From assembly GCF_024385525.1 (NCBI RefSeq), contig NZ_JANFLU010000008.1, forward strand, positions 144,775 through 208,774: a stretch of DNA of 64,000 nucleotides, in the 5' to 3' direction. This DNA comes from Arthrobacter sp. zg-Y238 (lineage in GTDB: Bacteria; Actinomycetota; Actinomycetes; Actinomycetales; Micrococcaceae). The notes under the pieces are model-generated. The model was not told the origin of the DNA and searched no databases. It saw nothing but the letters and a program-made list of their open reading frames with translations. Positions 10,766-23,442 of the stretch are shown in pieces. Position numbers and translations under genes: made by a program. Within the stretch, counting starts at the first letter, position 1. Each line of letters opens with the position of its first letter.

Positions 10766-11350
10766 ATGACGGCCAAAGATGCCATTTCCAGCCGTACTGT
10801 TTTGTCTTCAGCTGACATTGACCGCGCCCTGACGCGTATTGCCTATGAGATCCTCGAGGCCAACAAGGGCCCCGAAGACCTGGTCCTGATGGGGATTCCG
10901 CGCCGCGGCTATCCGTTGGCCCAGCGCCTGGCCGCGAAGATCGCGGCGGCGGCCCCCGGCGTCGATCCCGCTGCCATCACCGGCCAGCTCGATGTCACCA
11001 TGTTCCGCGACGATCTCGCCCGCAGGCCCACCCGGCCGCCCTACGCCACCCGCGTCCCGGTCACCGGCATTGATGACAAGGTGGTGGTGCTGGTGGACGA
11101 CGTCCTGTATTCCGGCCGCACCATCCGCTCCGCGCTCGATGCCCTCGTGGACCTGGGCCGGCCGCGCATCGTCCGGCTGGCGGTGCTCGTGGACCGCGGC
11201 CACCGCGAACTGCCCATCCGCGCTGACCACGTGGGCAAGAACCTGCCCACCGCTTCCATTGAACAGGTCCGGGTCCGGCTGGCCGAAAGCGACAGCTCGG
11301 CCGCAGGCGGGCCGGCCACAGACGAAGTGGTCATCGAGGGCATTGCATGA
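10766..11350 (+). CDS. pyrR: bifunctional pyr operon regulator / uracil phosphoribosyltransferase
   Basis: A UMP-sensing RNA-binding repressor of the pyr operon with weak uracil phosphoribosyltransferase activity. 194 residues. The PRPP-binding motif is [19 protein letters not shown] (residues ~108-126). [14 protein letters not shown] and the RDDL segment are conserved PyrR features. Very strong ribosome-binding site (AAGGAGGAAG). First gene of pyrR-pyrB-pyrC-membrane gene-carA-carB-pyrF. The likely binding site for its own product lies just upstream. The stop overlaps the pyrB start (ATGA). Confidence 0.97.
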   Translation: MTAKDAISSRTVLSSADIDRALTRIAYEILEANKGPEDLVLMGIPRRGYPLAQRLAAKIAAAAPGVDPAAITGQLDVTMFRDDLARRPTRPPYATRVPVTGIDDKVVVLVDDVLYSGRTIRSALDALVDLGRPRIVRLAVLVDRGHRELPIRADHVGKNLPTASIEQVRVRLAESDSSAAGGPATDEVVIEGIA

Positions 11351-12342
11351 GGCACCTGCTGTCCACGCTGGACCTTGGCCGGGATGACGCCCTGGCCATC
11401 CTGGATACGGCGGAGCAGATGGCCGCGGTAGGGGAGCGGGAAGTGAAGAAGCTCCCGGCCCTGCGCGGCCGCACCGTGGTGAACCTCTTCTTCGAGGACT
11501 CCACCCGCACACGCATCTCCTTTGAAGCGGCCGCGAAACGGCTGTCCGCCGACGTCATCAATTTCTCCGCCAAGGGGTCGTCGGTCTCCAAGGGCGAATC
11601 ACTGAAGGACACGGCACAGACGCTGGCAGCCATGGGCGCCGACGCCGTGGTGATCCGGCACGGATCCTCCGGAGCGCCCGCGCGGCTGGCCTCCTCCGGC
11701 TGGATTGATGCCGCAGTGCTCAACGCCGGGGACGGCACGCACGAACACCCCACCCAGGCGCTGCTGGATGCCTTCACCATGCGGCGGCACTGGGCGCGGC
11801 TGCACGGCACGGAATCCGCCGGCACCGACCTGGCCGGAATGAAGGTGGTGATTGCCGGGGACGTGCTGCATTCGCGGGTTGCCCGCTCGGACCTGTGGCT
11901 GCTTCGGACACTCGGCGCGGAGGTCACCCTGGTTGCACCGCCCACGCTGCTGCCGTTCGGCGTCGAGTCCTGGCCCTGCACCGTCAGCTACGACCTGGAC
12001 GAGGCGCTGGCGACCCGGCCGGATGCCGTCATGATGCTGCGGGTGCAGGGCGAACGGATGCACTCGGCTTTCTTCCCGTCCGTCCGCGAGTATTCCCGCC
12101 GCTGGGGCCTGGACGACGTCCGCCTCGACCGGCTGGACGCCCTGGGCCTGACGGACACCATCATCATGCACCCCGGTCCGATGAACCGCGGGCTGGAAAT
12201 TTCCGCCCGTGCCGCTGATTCGCCCCGCTCCACCGTCCTGGACCAGGTCCGCAACGGCGTCTCCGTGCGGATGGCCGCCCTTTACCTGCTGCTCTCCGGA
12301 GAGAACAGCACCCCCCGTACCCAGCAGGAGCAGACGCGATGA
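11347..12342 (+). CDS. pyrB: aspartate carbamoyltransferase catalytic subunit
   Basis: Joins carbamoyl phosphate and aspartate to N-carbamoyl-aspartate. The carbamoyl-phosphate site [13 protein letters not shown] (near residue 48) and the [13 protein letters not shown] loop are intact. The aspartate-binding region includes [10 protein letters not shown] and [13 protein letters not shown]. 331 residues. No pyrI regulatory subunit is present, as expected for Gram-positive bacteria. Overlaps both pyrR and pyrC by 4 nt. Confidence 0.97.
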   Translation: MRHLLSTLDLGRDDALAILDTAEQMAAVGEREVKKLPALRGRTVVNLFFEDSTRTRISFEAAAKRLSADVINFSAKGSSVSKGESLKDTAQTLAAMGADAVVIRHGSSGAPARLASSGWIDAAVLNAGDGTHEHPTQALLDAFTMRRHWARLHGTESAGTDLAGMKVVIAGDVLHSRVARSDLWLLRTLGAEVTLVAPPTLLPFGVESWPCTVSYDLDEALATRPDAVMMLRVQGERMHSAFFPSVREYSRRWGLDDVRLDRLDALGLTDTIIMHPGPMNRGLEISARAADSPRSTVLDQVRNGVSVRMAALYLLLSGENSTPRTQQEQTR

Positions 12343-13667
12343 GCACTTCCGGCACCTATTTGATCCGCGGAGCGTCAGTGCTCGGCACCGAACGTGCGGA
12401 TATCCGCATCGAGGACGGCACCATCACCGCCGTCGCCCCGGCGCTGCCGGTGCCCGAGGGCGCCCTCGTGGTGGAGGCGGAGGGCCTGATCGCCCTGCCC
12501 GGCATGGTGGACCTGCACACACACCTCCGCGAACCCGGCCGGGAAGACGCCGAAACGGTGGAGACCGGCACCCGTGCCGCAGCGCTCGGCGGCTTCACCG
12601 CCGTGCACGCCATGGCCAACAGCATGCCGGTCGCAGACACCGCCGGCGTGGTGGAACAGGTCCTGAGCCTGGGGGAGCGGGCCGGCTGGGTGGATGTGCG
12701 TCCGGTAGGGGCGGTCACCGTGGGCCTCGAGGGCCGGCAGCTTGCCGAACTCGGCGCGATGGCCGATTCCCGCGCCCGGGTACGCGTGTTTTCCGACGAC
12801 GGCAAGTGCGTCTCGGACCCGGTGCTGATGCGCCGTGCGCTGGAATACGTGAAGGCATTCGACGGCGTCGTTGCCCAGCACGCCCAGGAGCCACGCCTCA
12901 CCGAAGGCGCGCAGATGAACGAAGGGGAAGTCAGTGCCGTCCTCGGGCTGGCCGGCTGGCCCGCCGTCGCCGAGGAATCCATCATCGCCCGCGATGTCCT
13001 GCTGGCACGGCACACAGGCTCCCGCCTGCATGTCTGCCACGTCTCGACCGCGGGGTCGGTGGAAATTCTCCGCTGGGCCAAGGAACGCGGCATCCGGGTC
13101 ACCGCCGAGGTCACCCCGCACCATCTGCTGCTGACCGATGAACTGGTGCGGACCTACGATCCGGTCTACAAGGTGAACCCGCCCCTGCGCACCGAAGCGG
13201 ACGTGCAGGCGGTCCGCCGCGGCCTCGCCGACGGCACCATCGACATTGTCGGCACCGACCATGCCCCGCACCCCAGCGAGCACAAGGAAGGCGAGTGGGC
13301 GACGGCGGCCATGGGCATGACCGGCCTGGAGACGGCACTCTCGGTGGTGCAGCACGCGATGATCGACACGGGGCTGATGGACTGGGCAGGTTTCGCCCGC
13401 GTCACCTCTGCGACACCAGCGCTGATCGGCCGGGTCCCGGGCCAGGGCAGGCCCCTGGCCGCCGGCGAACCGGCCCACGTCATATTGGTGAACCCGTCTG
13501 CGCGAAGAAGGGTCGACCCTTCTAAGATGGCTAGCAAGGGACGCAACAGTCCGTTTGCCGGACTGGAACTGCCCGGTGGAGTCGAAACGGTTTTCTACGC
13601 CGGCCACCCCACCGTCCTGAACGGCAGACTGAACACGCCCCACCCCGCTGCCGCAAAGGAATCCTGA
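12339..13667 (+). CDS. pyrC: dihydroorotase
   Basis: Cyclises N-carbamoyl-aspartate to dihydroorotate. A type I dihydroorotase of 442 residues in the amidohydrolase fold: metal-binding HTHLREPG (residues ~61-68), [10 protein letters not shown], the second metal-site His in VTPHHLLL, and the catalytic Asp in [12 protein letters not shown]. Ends [11 protein letters not shown], typical of the family. Overlaps pyrB by 4 nt and the next gene by one base. Confidence 0.97.
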   Translation: MSTSGTYLIRGASVLGTERADIRIEDGTITAVAPALPVPEGALVVEAEGLIALPGMVDLHTHLREPGREDAETVETGTRAAALGGFTAVHAMANSMPVADTAGVVEQVLSLGERAGWVDVRPVGAVTVGLEGRQLAELGAMADSRARVRVFSDDGKCVSDPVLMRRALEYVKAFDGVVAQHAQEPRLTEGAQMNEGEVSAVLGLAGWPAVAEESIIARDVLLARHTGSRLHVCHVSTAGSVEILRWAKERGIRVTAEVTPHHLLLTDELVRTYDPVYKVNPPLRTEADVQAVRRGLADGTIDIVGTDHAPHPSEHKEGEWATAAMGMTGLETALSVVQHAMIDTGLMDWAGFARVTSATPALIGRVPGQGRPLAAGEPAHVILVNPSARRRVDPSKMASKGRNSPFAGLELPGGVETVFYAGHPTVLNGRLNTPHPAAAKES

Positions 13668-14182
13668 TGGAACTGGTCTTTTTCTTCCTGGGCCTGGCCG
13701 CCCTTATCGTCGTGGTCCTGGGTCTGTTCGCCCTGGGCTGGCGCGGCCGACGACGCCGCCAGCAGGACACGCCCCGCCCCCGGCCCCTGCCGGACGAGCT
13801 GTCCGATCCGGGCTTCCAGGCGCTGGGCCAATACGTCGCCACCACCACCGCCGGTGACTGGCTGGACCGCGTGGCGGTTTACGGGCTGGGCGTAAAATCC
13901 AACGCCACCGCCGCTGTTTTCCCCGAAGGCGTGCTCTTTGCCCGCTCCGGCGCCGACGACCTCTGGATTCCGCGGCAGGATCTGCACAGCGTCCGGCTGG
14001 AGCGCGGCATGGCCGGAAAATTCGTGGAAAAGGACGGACTGGTCATCGTGACCTGGCAGCTGGGACCCAAGCGCGTCGACACCGGCTTCCGCACCCGCTC
14101 CGCGGACGAGAAGACACCCCTGGTCCGCGCCATTACTGAACTTCTGCCGGAATCGGCCACCCCTAGCGAGGAACAACTGTGA
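13667..14182 (+). CDS. conserved membrane-anchored protein of the actinobacterial pyr operon
   Basis: 171 residues. It has one N-terminal membrane segment ([21 protein letters not shown]), then a basic stretch ([10 protein letters not shown]), then a soluble domain of beta-strand character ([31 protein letters not shown]). The same position between pyrC and carA is occupied by a small membrane protein gene in mycobacteria (Rv1382 in M. tuberculosis), which suggests an orthologue; this rests on gene order and topology only. The soluble part resembles a bacterial PH-like domain, an inference. The function is unknown, but coupling to both neighbours (1-nt and 4-nt overlaps) ties its expression to UMP synthesis. 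Confidence 0.85.
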   Translation: MELVFFFLGLAALIVVVLGLFALGWRGRRRRQQDTPRPRPLPDELSDPGFQALGQYVATTTAGDWLDRVAVYGLGVKSNATAAVFPEGVLFARSGADDLWIPRQDLHSVRLERGMAGKFVEKDGLVIVTWQLGPKRVDTGFRTRSADEKTPLVRAITELLPESATPSEEQL

Positions 14183-15356
14183 CAGTGCACGAAATCATCA
14201 ATCCCACCCCGGCCGTCCTGATGCTGGAAGACGGCCGCAGCTTCCGCGGGCGTGCCTACGGCGCGCAGGGAACGGCCCTGGGCGAAGCGGTGTTCGCCAC
14301 CGGCATGACCGGATACCAGGAGACCATCACCGACCCCTCCTATGCCCGGCAGCTCGTGGTCCAGACGGCCCCGCATATCGGCAACACCGGCGTAAACGGC
14401 GACGACGCCGAGTCCCGGCGCATCTGGGTGGCCGGGTACATTGTGCGCGACGCCGCCCGCCGCCCCTCCAGCTGGCGTTCCGAATCCACCTTGGACGAGC
14501 AGCTGGCGGAACAGGGCGTCGTCGGCATCTCCGGCGTCGACACCCGCGCCGTGACGCGGCACCTGCGCGAACGCGGCGCCATGAAGGCCGGGATCTTCTC
14601 CGGGGCCGACGCCGAACGTCCGGACAGCGAACTGCTCGCCGAGGTCCGTGCCCAGCAGGGTATGGAGGGCGCACGGCTGGCCGAAGAGGTCAGCGTGGAC
14701 GAAACCTACCTCATTGACCCGGCGGACCACGGGTGGGCCGGCGAACCGCTGTTCACCGTCGCCGCCATCGACCTGGGCATCAAGTCCATGACGCCGGTGC
14801 GCCTGGCCGAACGCGGCATCCGCACCTACGTGCTGCCCGCCGCCGCCACCTTCGAGGACATCAAAGCCCTCAACGCCGACGGCGTGTTTATGTCCAACGG
14901 CCCCGGCGACCCGGCCACCGCCGACGTCCAGGTGGACCTGCTGCGCGAAGTGCTGGACGCCCGCATCCCGTTCTTCGGGATCTGCTTCGGCAACCAGATC
15001 CTCGGCCGCGCCCTGGGCTTCGGCACCTACAAGCTGCGCTACGGGCACCGCGGGATCAACCAGCCCGTCATGGACCGGCGGACCGGCAAGGTGGAAATCA
15101 CCAGCCAGAACCACGGGTTCGCCGTCGACGCCCCGCTGGACGGCCCCGTCACCGCACCCGAGGCCCGCTACGGCCCGGTGGAGGTCAGCCACGTGAGCCT
15201 GAACGACGACGTCGTCGAGGGCCTCGCCTGCCTCGACATCCCCGCCTTCTCGGTCCAGTACCACCCCGAGGCTGCCGCCGGACCGCACGACTCCGCGTAC
15301 CTCTTCGACCGCTTCGTGGACCTGATGGCCGCCAGCAAGAGCAAGGAAAGCATCTA

Positions 15357-15357
<1 letters not shown>
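14179..15357 (+). CDS. carA: carbamoyl-phosphate synthase small subunit (glutaminase)
   Basis: Hydrolyses glutamine and channels ammonia to CarB. 392 residues. N-terminal CarA domain begins [17 protein letters not shown] with [13 protein letters not shown]. The C-terminal class I amidotransferase has the nucleophile Cys in [16 protein letters not shown] and the catalytic His/Glu in [17 protein letters not shown] replaces the commoner ICLGHQ, a known actinobacterial variation. GTG start overlaps the previous gene by 4 nt; the last base of the stop is the first base of carB. Confidence 0.97.
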
Positions 15358-18642
<3,285 letters not shown>

Positions 18643-18650
<8 letters not shown>

Positions 18651-19512
18651 GGCGCGACCCGCTTTCGGCACACGGCTGCGCGCGGCCATGGACCGCCGCG
18701 GGCAGCTGTGCGTCGGCATTGATCCGCATCCCGGCCTGTTGGCCGAGTGGGGCCTGAACGACGACGCCGCCGGGCTGGAGCGTTTCTCCCTCACCGTCCT
18801 CGCGGCGGTGGGGGAACAGGTTGCAGCCGTGAAGCCGCAGGCGGCGCTGTATGAACGCCACGGATCCGCCGGGATCGCGGTCCTCGAACGCCTGCTGGCG
18901 GCCTGTTCGGACGCCGGCGTGCTCAGTATCGCCGACGCCAAGCGCGGGGACATCGGCTCCACGATGGCCGCCTATGCGGACGCGTGGCTGCGGGACGGTT
19001 CGCCGCTGGCAGCCGACGCCGTGACACTCAGTCCGTATCTCGGGTTCGAATCACTGCGGCCCGCCCTGGACCTCGCCGCTGCCAGCGGGCGGGGCGTGTT
19101 TGTCCTGGCACTGACGTCAAACCCGGAAGGGGCGTCCGTTCAGCACGTCGGCGCCGGGGGAGCGGCACGCTCCGTAGCGGCCCGGATCGTGGACGCGGCA
19201 GCGGCGGAAAATGCCGGCGCGGGAGTGGTTCCCGGGACGGAGCTGGGTTCCGTGGGACTTGTGGTGGGCGCGACCGTCGGCACGGCACTGGCGGACCTGG
19301 AGATTGACCTCGCGGCCTCGCGTGCCCCGCTGCTCGCACCGGGACTGGGCGCCCAGGGCGCCACGGCCGCCGACCTGCGCGCAACCTTCGCTGCGGCGTA
19401 CCCCAACGTCCTGGCGACCTCCAGCCGCGGCATCCTGCGGGCCGGCCCCGATCCCCGGGCCCTGCGCGAGGCAGCGCTGCGGACCGGAGCGGAGCTGGCA
19501 TCCGTACGCTAG
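18643..19512 (+). CDS. pyrF: orotidine 5'-phosphate decarboxylase
   Basis: Decarboxylates OMP to UMP, the final step of the pathway. It belongs to the longer PyrF type (289 residues) found in mycobacteria and myxobacteria: [11 protein letters not shown], the catalytic [23 protein letters not shown] with the paired Lys and Asp, and a late [15 protein letters not shown] phosphate-binding segment ending in [15 protein letters not shown] start overlaps carB by 8 nt. Dihydroorotate dehydrogenase and pyrE are not in this window. Last gene of the operon; a separate promoter for mihF follows. Confidence 0.95.
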
Positions 19513-19543
19513 CGGAGCGGCGTGTGGTGCGAAGCGGTTTCCA

Positions 19544-19573
19544 TTGCAATTGGGCTTCGATTACGGATAGGTT
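19544..19573 (+). promoter_or_regulatory. candidate promoter of mihF
   Basis: TTGCAA (19544-19549) and TAGGTT (19568-19573) are separated by 18 nt in the 115-nt pyrF-mihF gap. The spacing and the TAnnnT form of the -10 fit vegetative actinobacterial promoters. The leader would be about 48 nt. Confidence 0.45.
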
Positions 19574-19627
19574 CGGACCTACCAGCAGAGCCGCTGACAG
19601 CGGTGTGTCCTCGTCCGGGAGAGTCTC

Positions 19628-19945
19628 TTGAACCTCAAGCCACTGACCGAAGCCGAGCGTACGCTGGCCCGCGAAAAGGCCACTGCGGCCCGGGCTGTCC
19701 GCGCCGAGGTCAAGTCACGAATCAAGTCCGGTGACCTCAGCATCGAAGAAGTCATCCTGTCCCGTTCCGGAGAGGAAGCAATCGGCCGGCTGAAGGTCAT
19801 GGACCTGCTGCGCGCCCTGCCTGGTGTCGGGGAGCGCCGCGCAGCTGGAATAATGGCTACGGTAGGTATCGCGCCGACCCGCCGGGTCCGGGGGTTGGGC
19901 GTGCATCAGCGCAAGGCGCTGATAGACCTGCTGGCGGGCCATTAG
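19628..19945 (+). CDS. mihF: integration host factor, actinobacterial type (mIHF)
   Basis: A small nucleoid-associated protein that binds and compacts DNA and is essential in mycobacteria. It is unrelated to the HU/IHF fold. 105 residues. The N-terminal helix is rich in Ala, Glu and Arg (EAERTLAREKATAARAVRAE). The C-terminal DNA-binding part is the helix-turn-helix-like LLRALPGVGERRAAGIMATVGI followed by RRVRGLGVHQRKAL. TTG start with GGGAGAG upstream. It lies next to gmk-rpoZ-coaBC-metK, the same order as Rv1388-Rv1392 in M. tuberculosis. Confidence 0.95.
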   Translation: MNLKPLTEAERTLAREKATAARAVRAEVKSRIKSGDLSIEEVILSRSGEEAIGRLKVMDLLRALPGVGERRAAGIMATVGIAPTRRVRGLGVHQRKALIDLLAGH

Positions 19946-19986
19946 GCTCCGGAGGCCAGCAATAACAACGAGTGAATGAGGTTTAC

Positions 19987-20556
19987 GTGTCGCAACCGCG
20001 GCTGACAGTTCTGGCAGGTCCAACCGCAGTTGGCAAGGGCACTGTATCCACCTATATCCGGGACAACTATCCCGAGGTCTGGCTTTCCGTCTCGGCCACC
20101 ACCCGTGCCCCCCGGCCGGGCGAAGAAGACGGCGTACATTACTTCTTTGTGAGCGCCGAAGAGTTCGACGAAATGGTTGAAAAGGACCAGATGCTCGAGT
20201 GGGCAGTGGTCCACGGACGCAACCGCTACGGAACCCTGCGCCGCACCGTCGAGGCAGCCATGGCCGAGGGCCGCAGCGTGTTGCTGGAGATCGATCTGCA
20301 GGGTGCCCGGCAGGTTAAGAAGTCCATGCCGGAGGCGAATTTCGTGTTCCTGGCCCCGCCCACATGGGATGAAATGGTGCGGCGCCTGGTGGGGCGCGGA
20401 ACCGAAACGTCCGAAGAGCAGCAGCAACGGCTGGAAACCGCTAAACTGGAACTTGCTGCCGAGTCCGAGTTCGATCACACCGTCATTAATGATGACGTCC
20501 AGCGGGCTGCAGCTGAGCTTGTATCACTCATGGGAATCAGTCCGCGCACGCGCTGA
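19987..20556 (+). CDS. gmk: guanylate kinase
   Basis: Phosphorylates GMP to GDP. P-loop [10 protein letters not shown] (near residue 10), GMP-binding [21 protein letters not shown], and [11 protein letters not shown]. 189 residues. An upstream in-frame GTG at 19972 is possible, but TGAGG lies at good distance before the GTG at 19987, whereas the GGAGG near 19951 is too far from 19972, so I prefer 19987. Follows mihF after 41 nt and precedes rpoZ. Confidence 0.95.
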   Translation: MSQPRLTVLAGPTAVGKGTVSTYIRDNYPEVWLSVSATTRAPRPGEEDGVHYFFVSAEEFDEMVEKDQMLEWAVVHGRNRYGTLRRTVEAAMAEGRSVLLEIDLQGARQVKKSMPEANFVFLAPPTWDEMVRRLVGRGTETSEEQQQRLETAKLELAAESEFDHTVINDDVQRAAAELVSLMGISPRTR

Positions 20557-20594
20557 CAAACCGCGAATCCCGTTCAAGAATTTTGGAGAACCCT

Positions 20595-20846
20595 GTGTCT
20601 GAAGGCATCATCAACCCGCCGATCGACGACCTGCTCGAAGCAGCCGATTCCAAGTACGCGCTGGTCATCTACGGTGCCAAGCGCGCCCGCCAGATCAACG
20701 CCTACTACTCCCAGCTGCACGAGGGTCTGTTCGAGTACGTCGGCCCGCTGGTGGAAACCAAGCTGAACGAAAAGCCGTTGTCCATCGCCCTGCGCGAGAT
20801 CAACGACGGCATGCTCGTGGTGCGCCCGAACGAGAACGCCGAGTAA
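20595..20846 (+). CDS. rpoZ: RNA polymerase omega subunit
   Basis: Small RNA polymerase subunit that helps fold beta prime. 83 residues from GTG 20595 ([21 protein letters not shown]), with the conserved [23 protein letters not shown] and [20 protein letters not shown] 12 nt earlier is in frame, but the bases after it form the ribosome-binding site (TTTTGGAGAA), so it is not the start. Standard gmk-rpoZ-coaBC order. Confidence 0.96.
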   Translation: MSEGIINPPIDDLLEAADSKYALVIYGAKRARQINAYYSQLHEGLFEYVGPLVETKLNEKPLSIALREINDGMLVVRPNENAE

Positions 20847-20878
20847 AGCTCAGCGAACACAAGGGGGAAGGCAGCAGC

Positions 20879-22156
20879 GTGCGCATAGTCCTGGGCGTCG
20901 GCGGCGGAATCGCCGCGTACAAGGCCGCGTCGCTGCTGCGGCTTTTCACCGAGGCCGGGCACAACGTCACCGTTGTCCCTACTGAATCCTCCAAGCAGTT
21001 CGTCGGCGTCTCCACCTGGGAGGCGCTCTCGGGCAACCCCGTCTCCTCCTCCGTCTTCGACGAAGTGGAGAAGGTTAACCATGTGCGGCTCGGACATGAA
21101 GCGGATCTGATCGTGGTGGCCCCGGCCACTGCGGACCTGCTGGCCCGGGCTGCCGCCGGCCAGGCGAACGACCTGCTCACCAACACCCTGCTGATGGCCC
21201 GCGGGCCGGTGGTTTTCGCGCCGGCCATGCATACCGAAATGTGGATGCATCCCGCAACCACCGCCAACGTCGCAACCCTGCGCAGCCGGGGCGCCGTGGT
21301 GCTGGAGCCGGGCATCGGACGGCTTACCGGCAAGGACACCGGCCCCGGCCGCCTGCCGGAACCTGAGGCTATCTTCACCGCCGCACTGGCCGCCGTCAAA
21401 GCAGCCGCCGAAGCTAAAGCAGCCGCCGAAGCCGCCCAGCCGGCATCCGCCCCCGGCGCGCTGGCCGGCACCACCGTCACTATCACTGCCGGCGGCACCC
21501 GTGAACCGCTGGACCCGGTCCGGTTCCTCGGCAACCGCTCCTCAGGAAAGCAGGGGACAGCGCTGGCCGAAGCGGCTCTGGCGGCCGGCGCCCGGGTGCG
21601 GCTCATAGCGGCGCACATGGACGTTCCGGCGCCGAGCGGCGTCGAGCTTCTCCGCGTTGAAACAGCCCTCGAACTGCGTACCGCTGTGCATGCGGCTGCC
21701 GCGGACTCCGACGTCGTGATCATGGCCGCTGCTGTGGCGGATTTCCGTCCCTCACAGGTGGTGGACACCAAAATCAAGAAGCGCGACGACGAAGCTGATC
21801 CCGTGATTACCCTCGTCCGGAATCCCGACATCCTGCGCGAACTGGTCCAGGCGCGCGACGCAGCCGAAACACGCACCCCCAAGCTCATTGTCGGCTTTGC
21901 TGCCGAAACCGGAGATGCCACCTCCGATGTGCTCGAATACGGGCGTAAGAAGCTTGCCCGCAAGGGCTGCGACCTGCTGGTCCTCAACCGGGTCGGCAAA
22001 TCCCTTGTCTTCGGCCAGGACGAAACCGAGGTGAGGATTCTCTCACCGGCAGACGCCGCAGAGGATGCAGGCGAGAGCGCTGCCGGTACCAAAGCCGACG
22101 TTTCGGCACGCATCATCGCGCGGATTTCCGCCGAGCTCGCTGCACGCACCGCCTGA
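20879..22156 (+). CDS. coaBC: bifunctional phosphopantothenoylcysteine decarboxylase / phosphopantothenate-cysteine ligase
   Basis: Two consecutive steps of coenzyme A synthesis in one protein (425 residues). The CoaC flavoprotein domain (1-175) starts [18 protein letters not shown] and has [16 protein letters not shown], the substrate-binding [11 protein letters not shown] and [10 protein letters not shown]. An Ala/Glu-rich linker ([20 protein letters not shown], with a duplicated 15-bp stretch) joins it to CoaB, seen as [26 protein letters not shown] and the Lys pair in [13 protein letters not shown] start with AAGGGGGAAGG upstream. Confidence 0.96.
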   Translation: MRIVLGVGGGIAAYKAASLLRLFTEAGHNVTVVPTESSKQFVGVSTWEALSGNPVSSSVFDEVEKVNHVRLGHEADLIVVAPATADLLARAAAGQANDLLTNTLLMARGPVVFAPAMHTEMWMHPATTANVATLRSRGAVVLEPGIGRLTGKDTGPGRLPEPEAIFTAALAAVKAAAEAKAAAEAAQPASAPGALAGTTVTITAGGTREPLDPVRFLGNRSSGKQGTALAEAALAAGARVRLIAAHMDVPAPSGVELLRVETALELRTAVHAAAADSDVVIMAAAVADFRPSQVVDTKIKKRDDEADPVITLVRNPDILRELVQARDAAETRTPKLIVGFAAETGDATSDVLEYGRKKLARKGCDLLVLNRVGKSLVFGQDETEVRILSPADAAEDAGESAAGTKADVSARIIARISAELAARTA

Positions 22157-22212
22157 GGCTGCGCACCCTGCGCGTGCTTGGATGGTCGGTGCGGCCCGGT
22201 AGAGTAAATCCC

Positions 22213-23436
22213 GTGACTTCTACTTCCTCTCCCGCTAAGCCGCAGTCCAATCTGCGCCTTTTCACCTCGGAATCCGTCACTGAGGGCCACCCGGACAAAA
22301 TCTGTGACCAGATCAGTGACGCAATCCTCGACGGCCTGCTCAAGGTTGACCCCGAGTCCCGGGTAGCCGTTGAAACCCTGGTGACCACCGGACTGGTGCA
22401 CGTCGCCGGAGAAGTAACCACCGAGGGTTACGTTGAAATCCCGCAGCTGGTGCGCGACACCATCCTGGACATTGGTTACGATTCCTCGGCCAACGGCTTC
22501 GACGGCGCCCGCTGCGGCGTGTCCGTCTCCATCGGCCAGCAGTCCCCGGAAATTGCTTCAGGCGTGTTCAACTCCCTGGAGAACCGGACCGGGAAGGTCG
22601 TTGACCCCTATGACGCCCAGGGCGCGGGGGACCAGGGTATCATGTTCGGCTACGCCAGCGACGAGACCTCGGTACTTATGCCCACGCCTATCTGGCTGGC
22701 ACACCGGCTCTCCGAACGCCTCACCACTGTCCGCAAGGACGGCACCCTTCCGTACCTGCGCCCTGACGGCAAGACCCAGGTCACCGTGGGGTACGACGGC
22801 GACCGGCCGGTTTCCGTGGACTCCGTGGTTGTCTCCACGCAGCACGCTGCGGAGCTGGACCTGGAACAACTGCGGGCCGACATGGTGGAGTACGTGGTCA
22901 ACCCCGTCCTCGCCGGCACCGACCTCGACATCTCGGACGTCGAGCACATCATCAACCCGGGCGGCCCGTTCGTCATCGGCGGCCCCGTCGGTGATGCCGG
23001 CCTCACCGGCCGCAAGATCATCGTTGACACCTACGGCGGATTCGCCCGCCACGGCGGCGGTGCCTTCAGCGGCAAGGACCCGAGCAAGGTAGACCGTTCC
23101 GCGGCCTACGCCATGCGCTGGGTAGCCAAGAACGTGGTTGCCGCCGGTCTGGCCCGGCGTGCCGAAATCCAGATTGCCTACGCCATCGGCATGGCCCGCC
23201 CCGTAGGCATCTATGTTGAAACCTTCGGCACCGAAACAGTGGACCCGGCCCGGATTGCCGACGCTGTGAAGGAAGTCTTCGACCTGCGTCCGCTGGGCAT
23301 CATCAACGGCCTGGACCTCAAGCGTCCCATCTACCAGCGGACTGCCGCCCACGGCCACTTCGGCCGCGAGGACGAAGGTTTCACCTGGGAGCGCAAGGAC
23401 AAGGTCGAGGACCTCCGCAGCTACTTCAACGTGTAG
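22213..23436 (+). CDS. metK: S-adenosylmethionine synthetase
   Basis: Makes S-adenosylmethionine from methionine and ATP. 407 residues from GTG 22213 ([20 protein letters not shown]). Signature motifs: [19 protein letters not shown], the hexapeptide GAGDQG ([12 protein letters not shown]) and [19 protein letters not shown]. The active-site flexible loop and C-terminus ([14 protein letters not shown]) are intact. An in-frame TTG at 22174 exists but would add unconserved residues. Follows coaBC and precedes priA, as in many actinobacteria. Confidence 0.97.
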   Translation: MTSTSSPAKPQSNLRLFTSESVTEGHPDKICDQISDAILDGLLKVDPESRVAVETLVTTGLVHVAGEVTTEGYVEIPQLVRDTILDIGYDSSANGFDGARCGVSVSIGQQSPEIASGVFNSLENRTGKVVDPYDAQGAGDQGIMFGYASDETSVLMPTPIWLAHRLSERLTTVRKDGTLPYLRPDGKTQVTVGYDGDRPVSVDSVVVSTQHAAELDLEQLRADMVEYVVNPVLAGTDLDISDVEHIINPGGPFVIGGPVGDAGLTGRKIIVDTYGGFARHGGGAFSGKDPSKVDRSAAYAMRWVAKNVVAAGLARRAEIQIAYAIGMARPVGIYVETFGTETVDPARIADAVKEVFDLRPLGIINGLDLKRPIYQRTAAHGHFGREDEGFTWERKDKVEDLRSYFNV

Positions 23437-23442
23437 CCGGCC

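Noticed and set aside
14733..15356. Upstream extension of the carB frame
   Set aside because: Runs through carA in another frame with an Arg/Pro/Gly-biased translation typical of shadow frames; carB has its own ATG at 15357.
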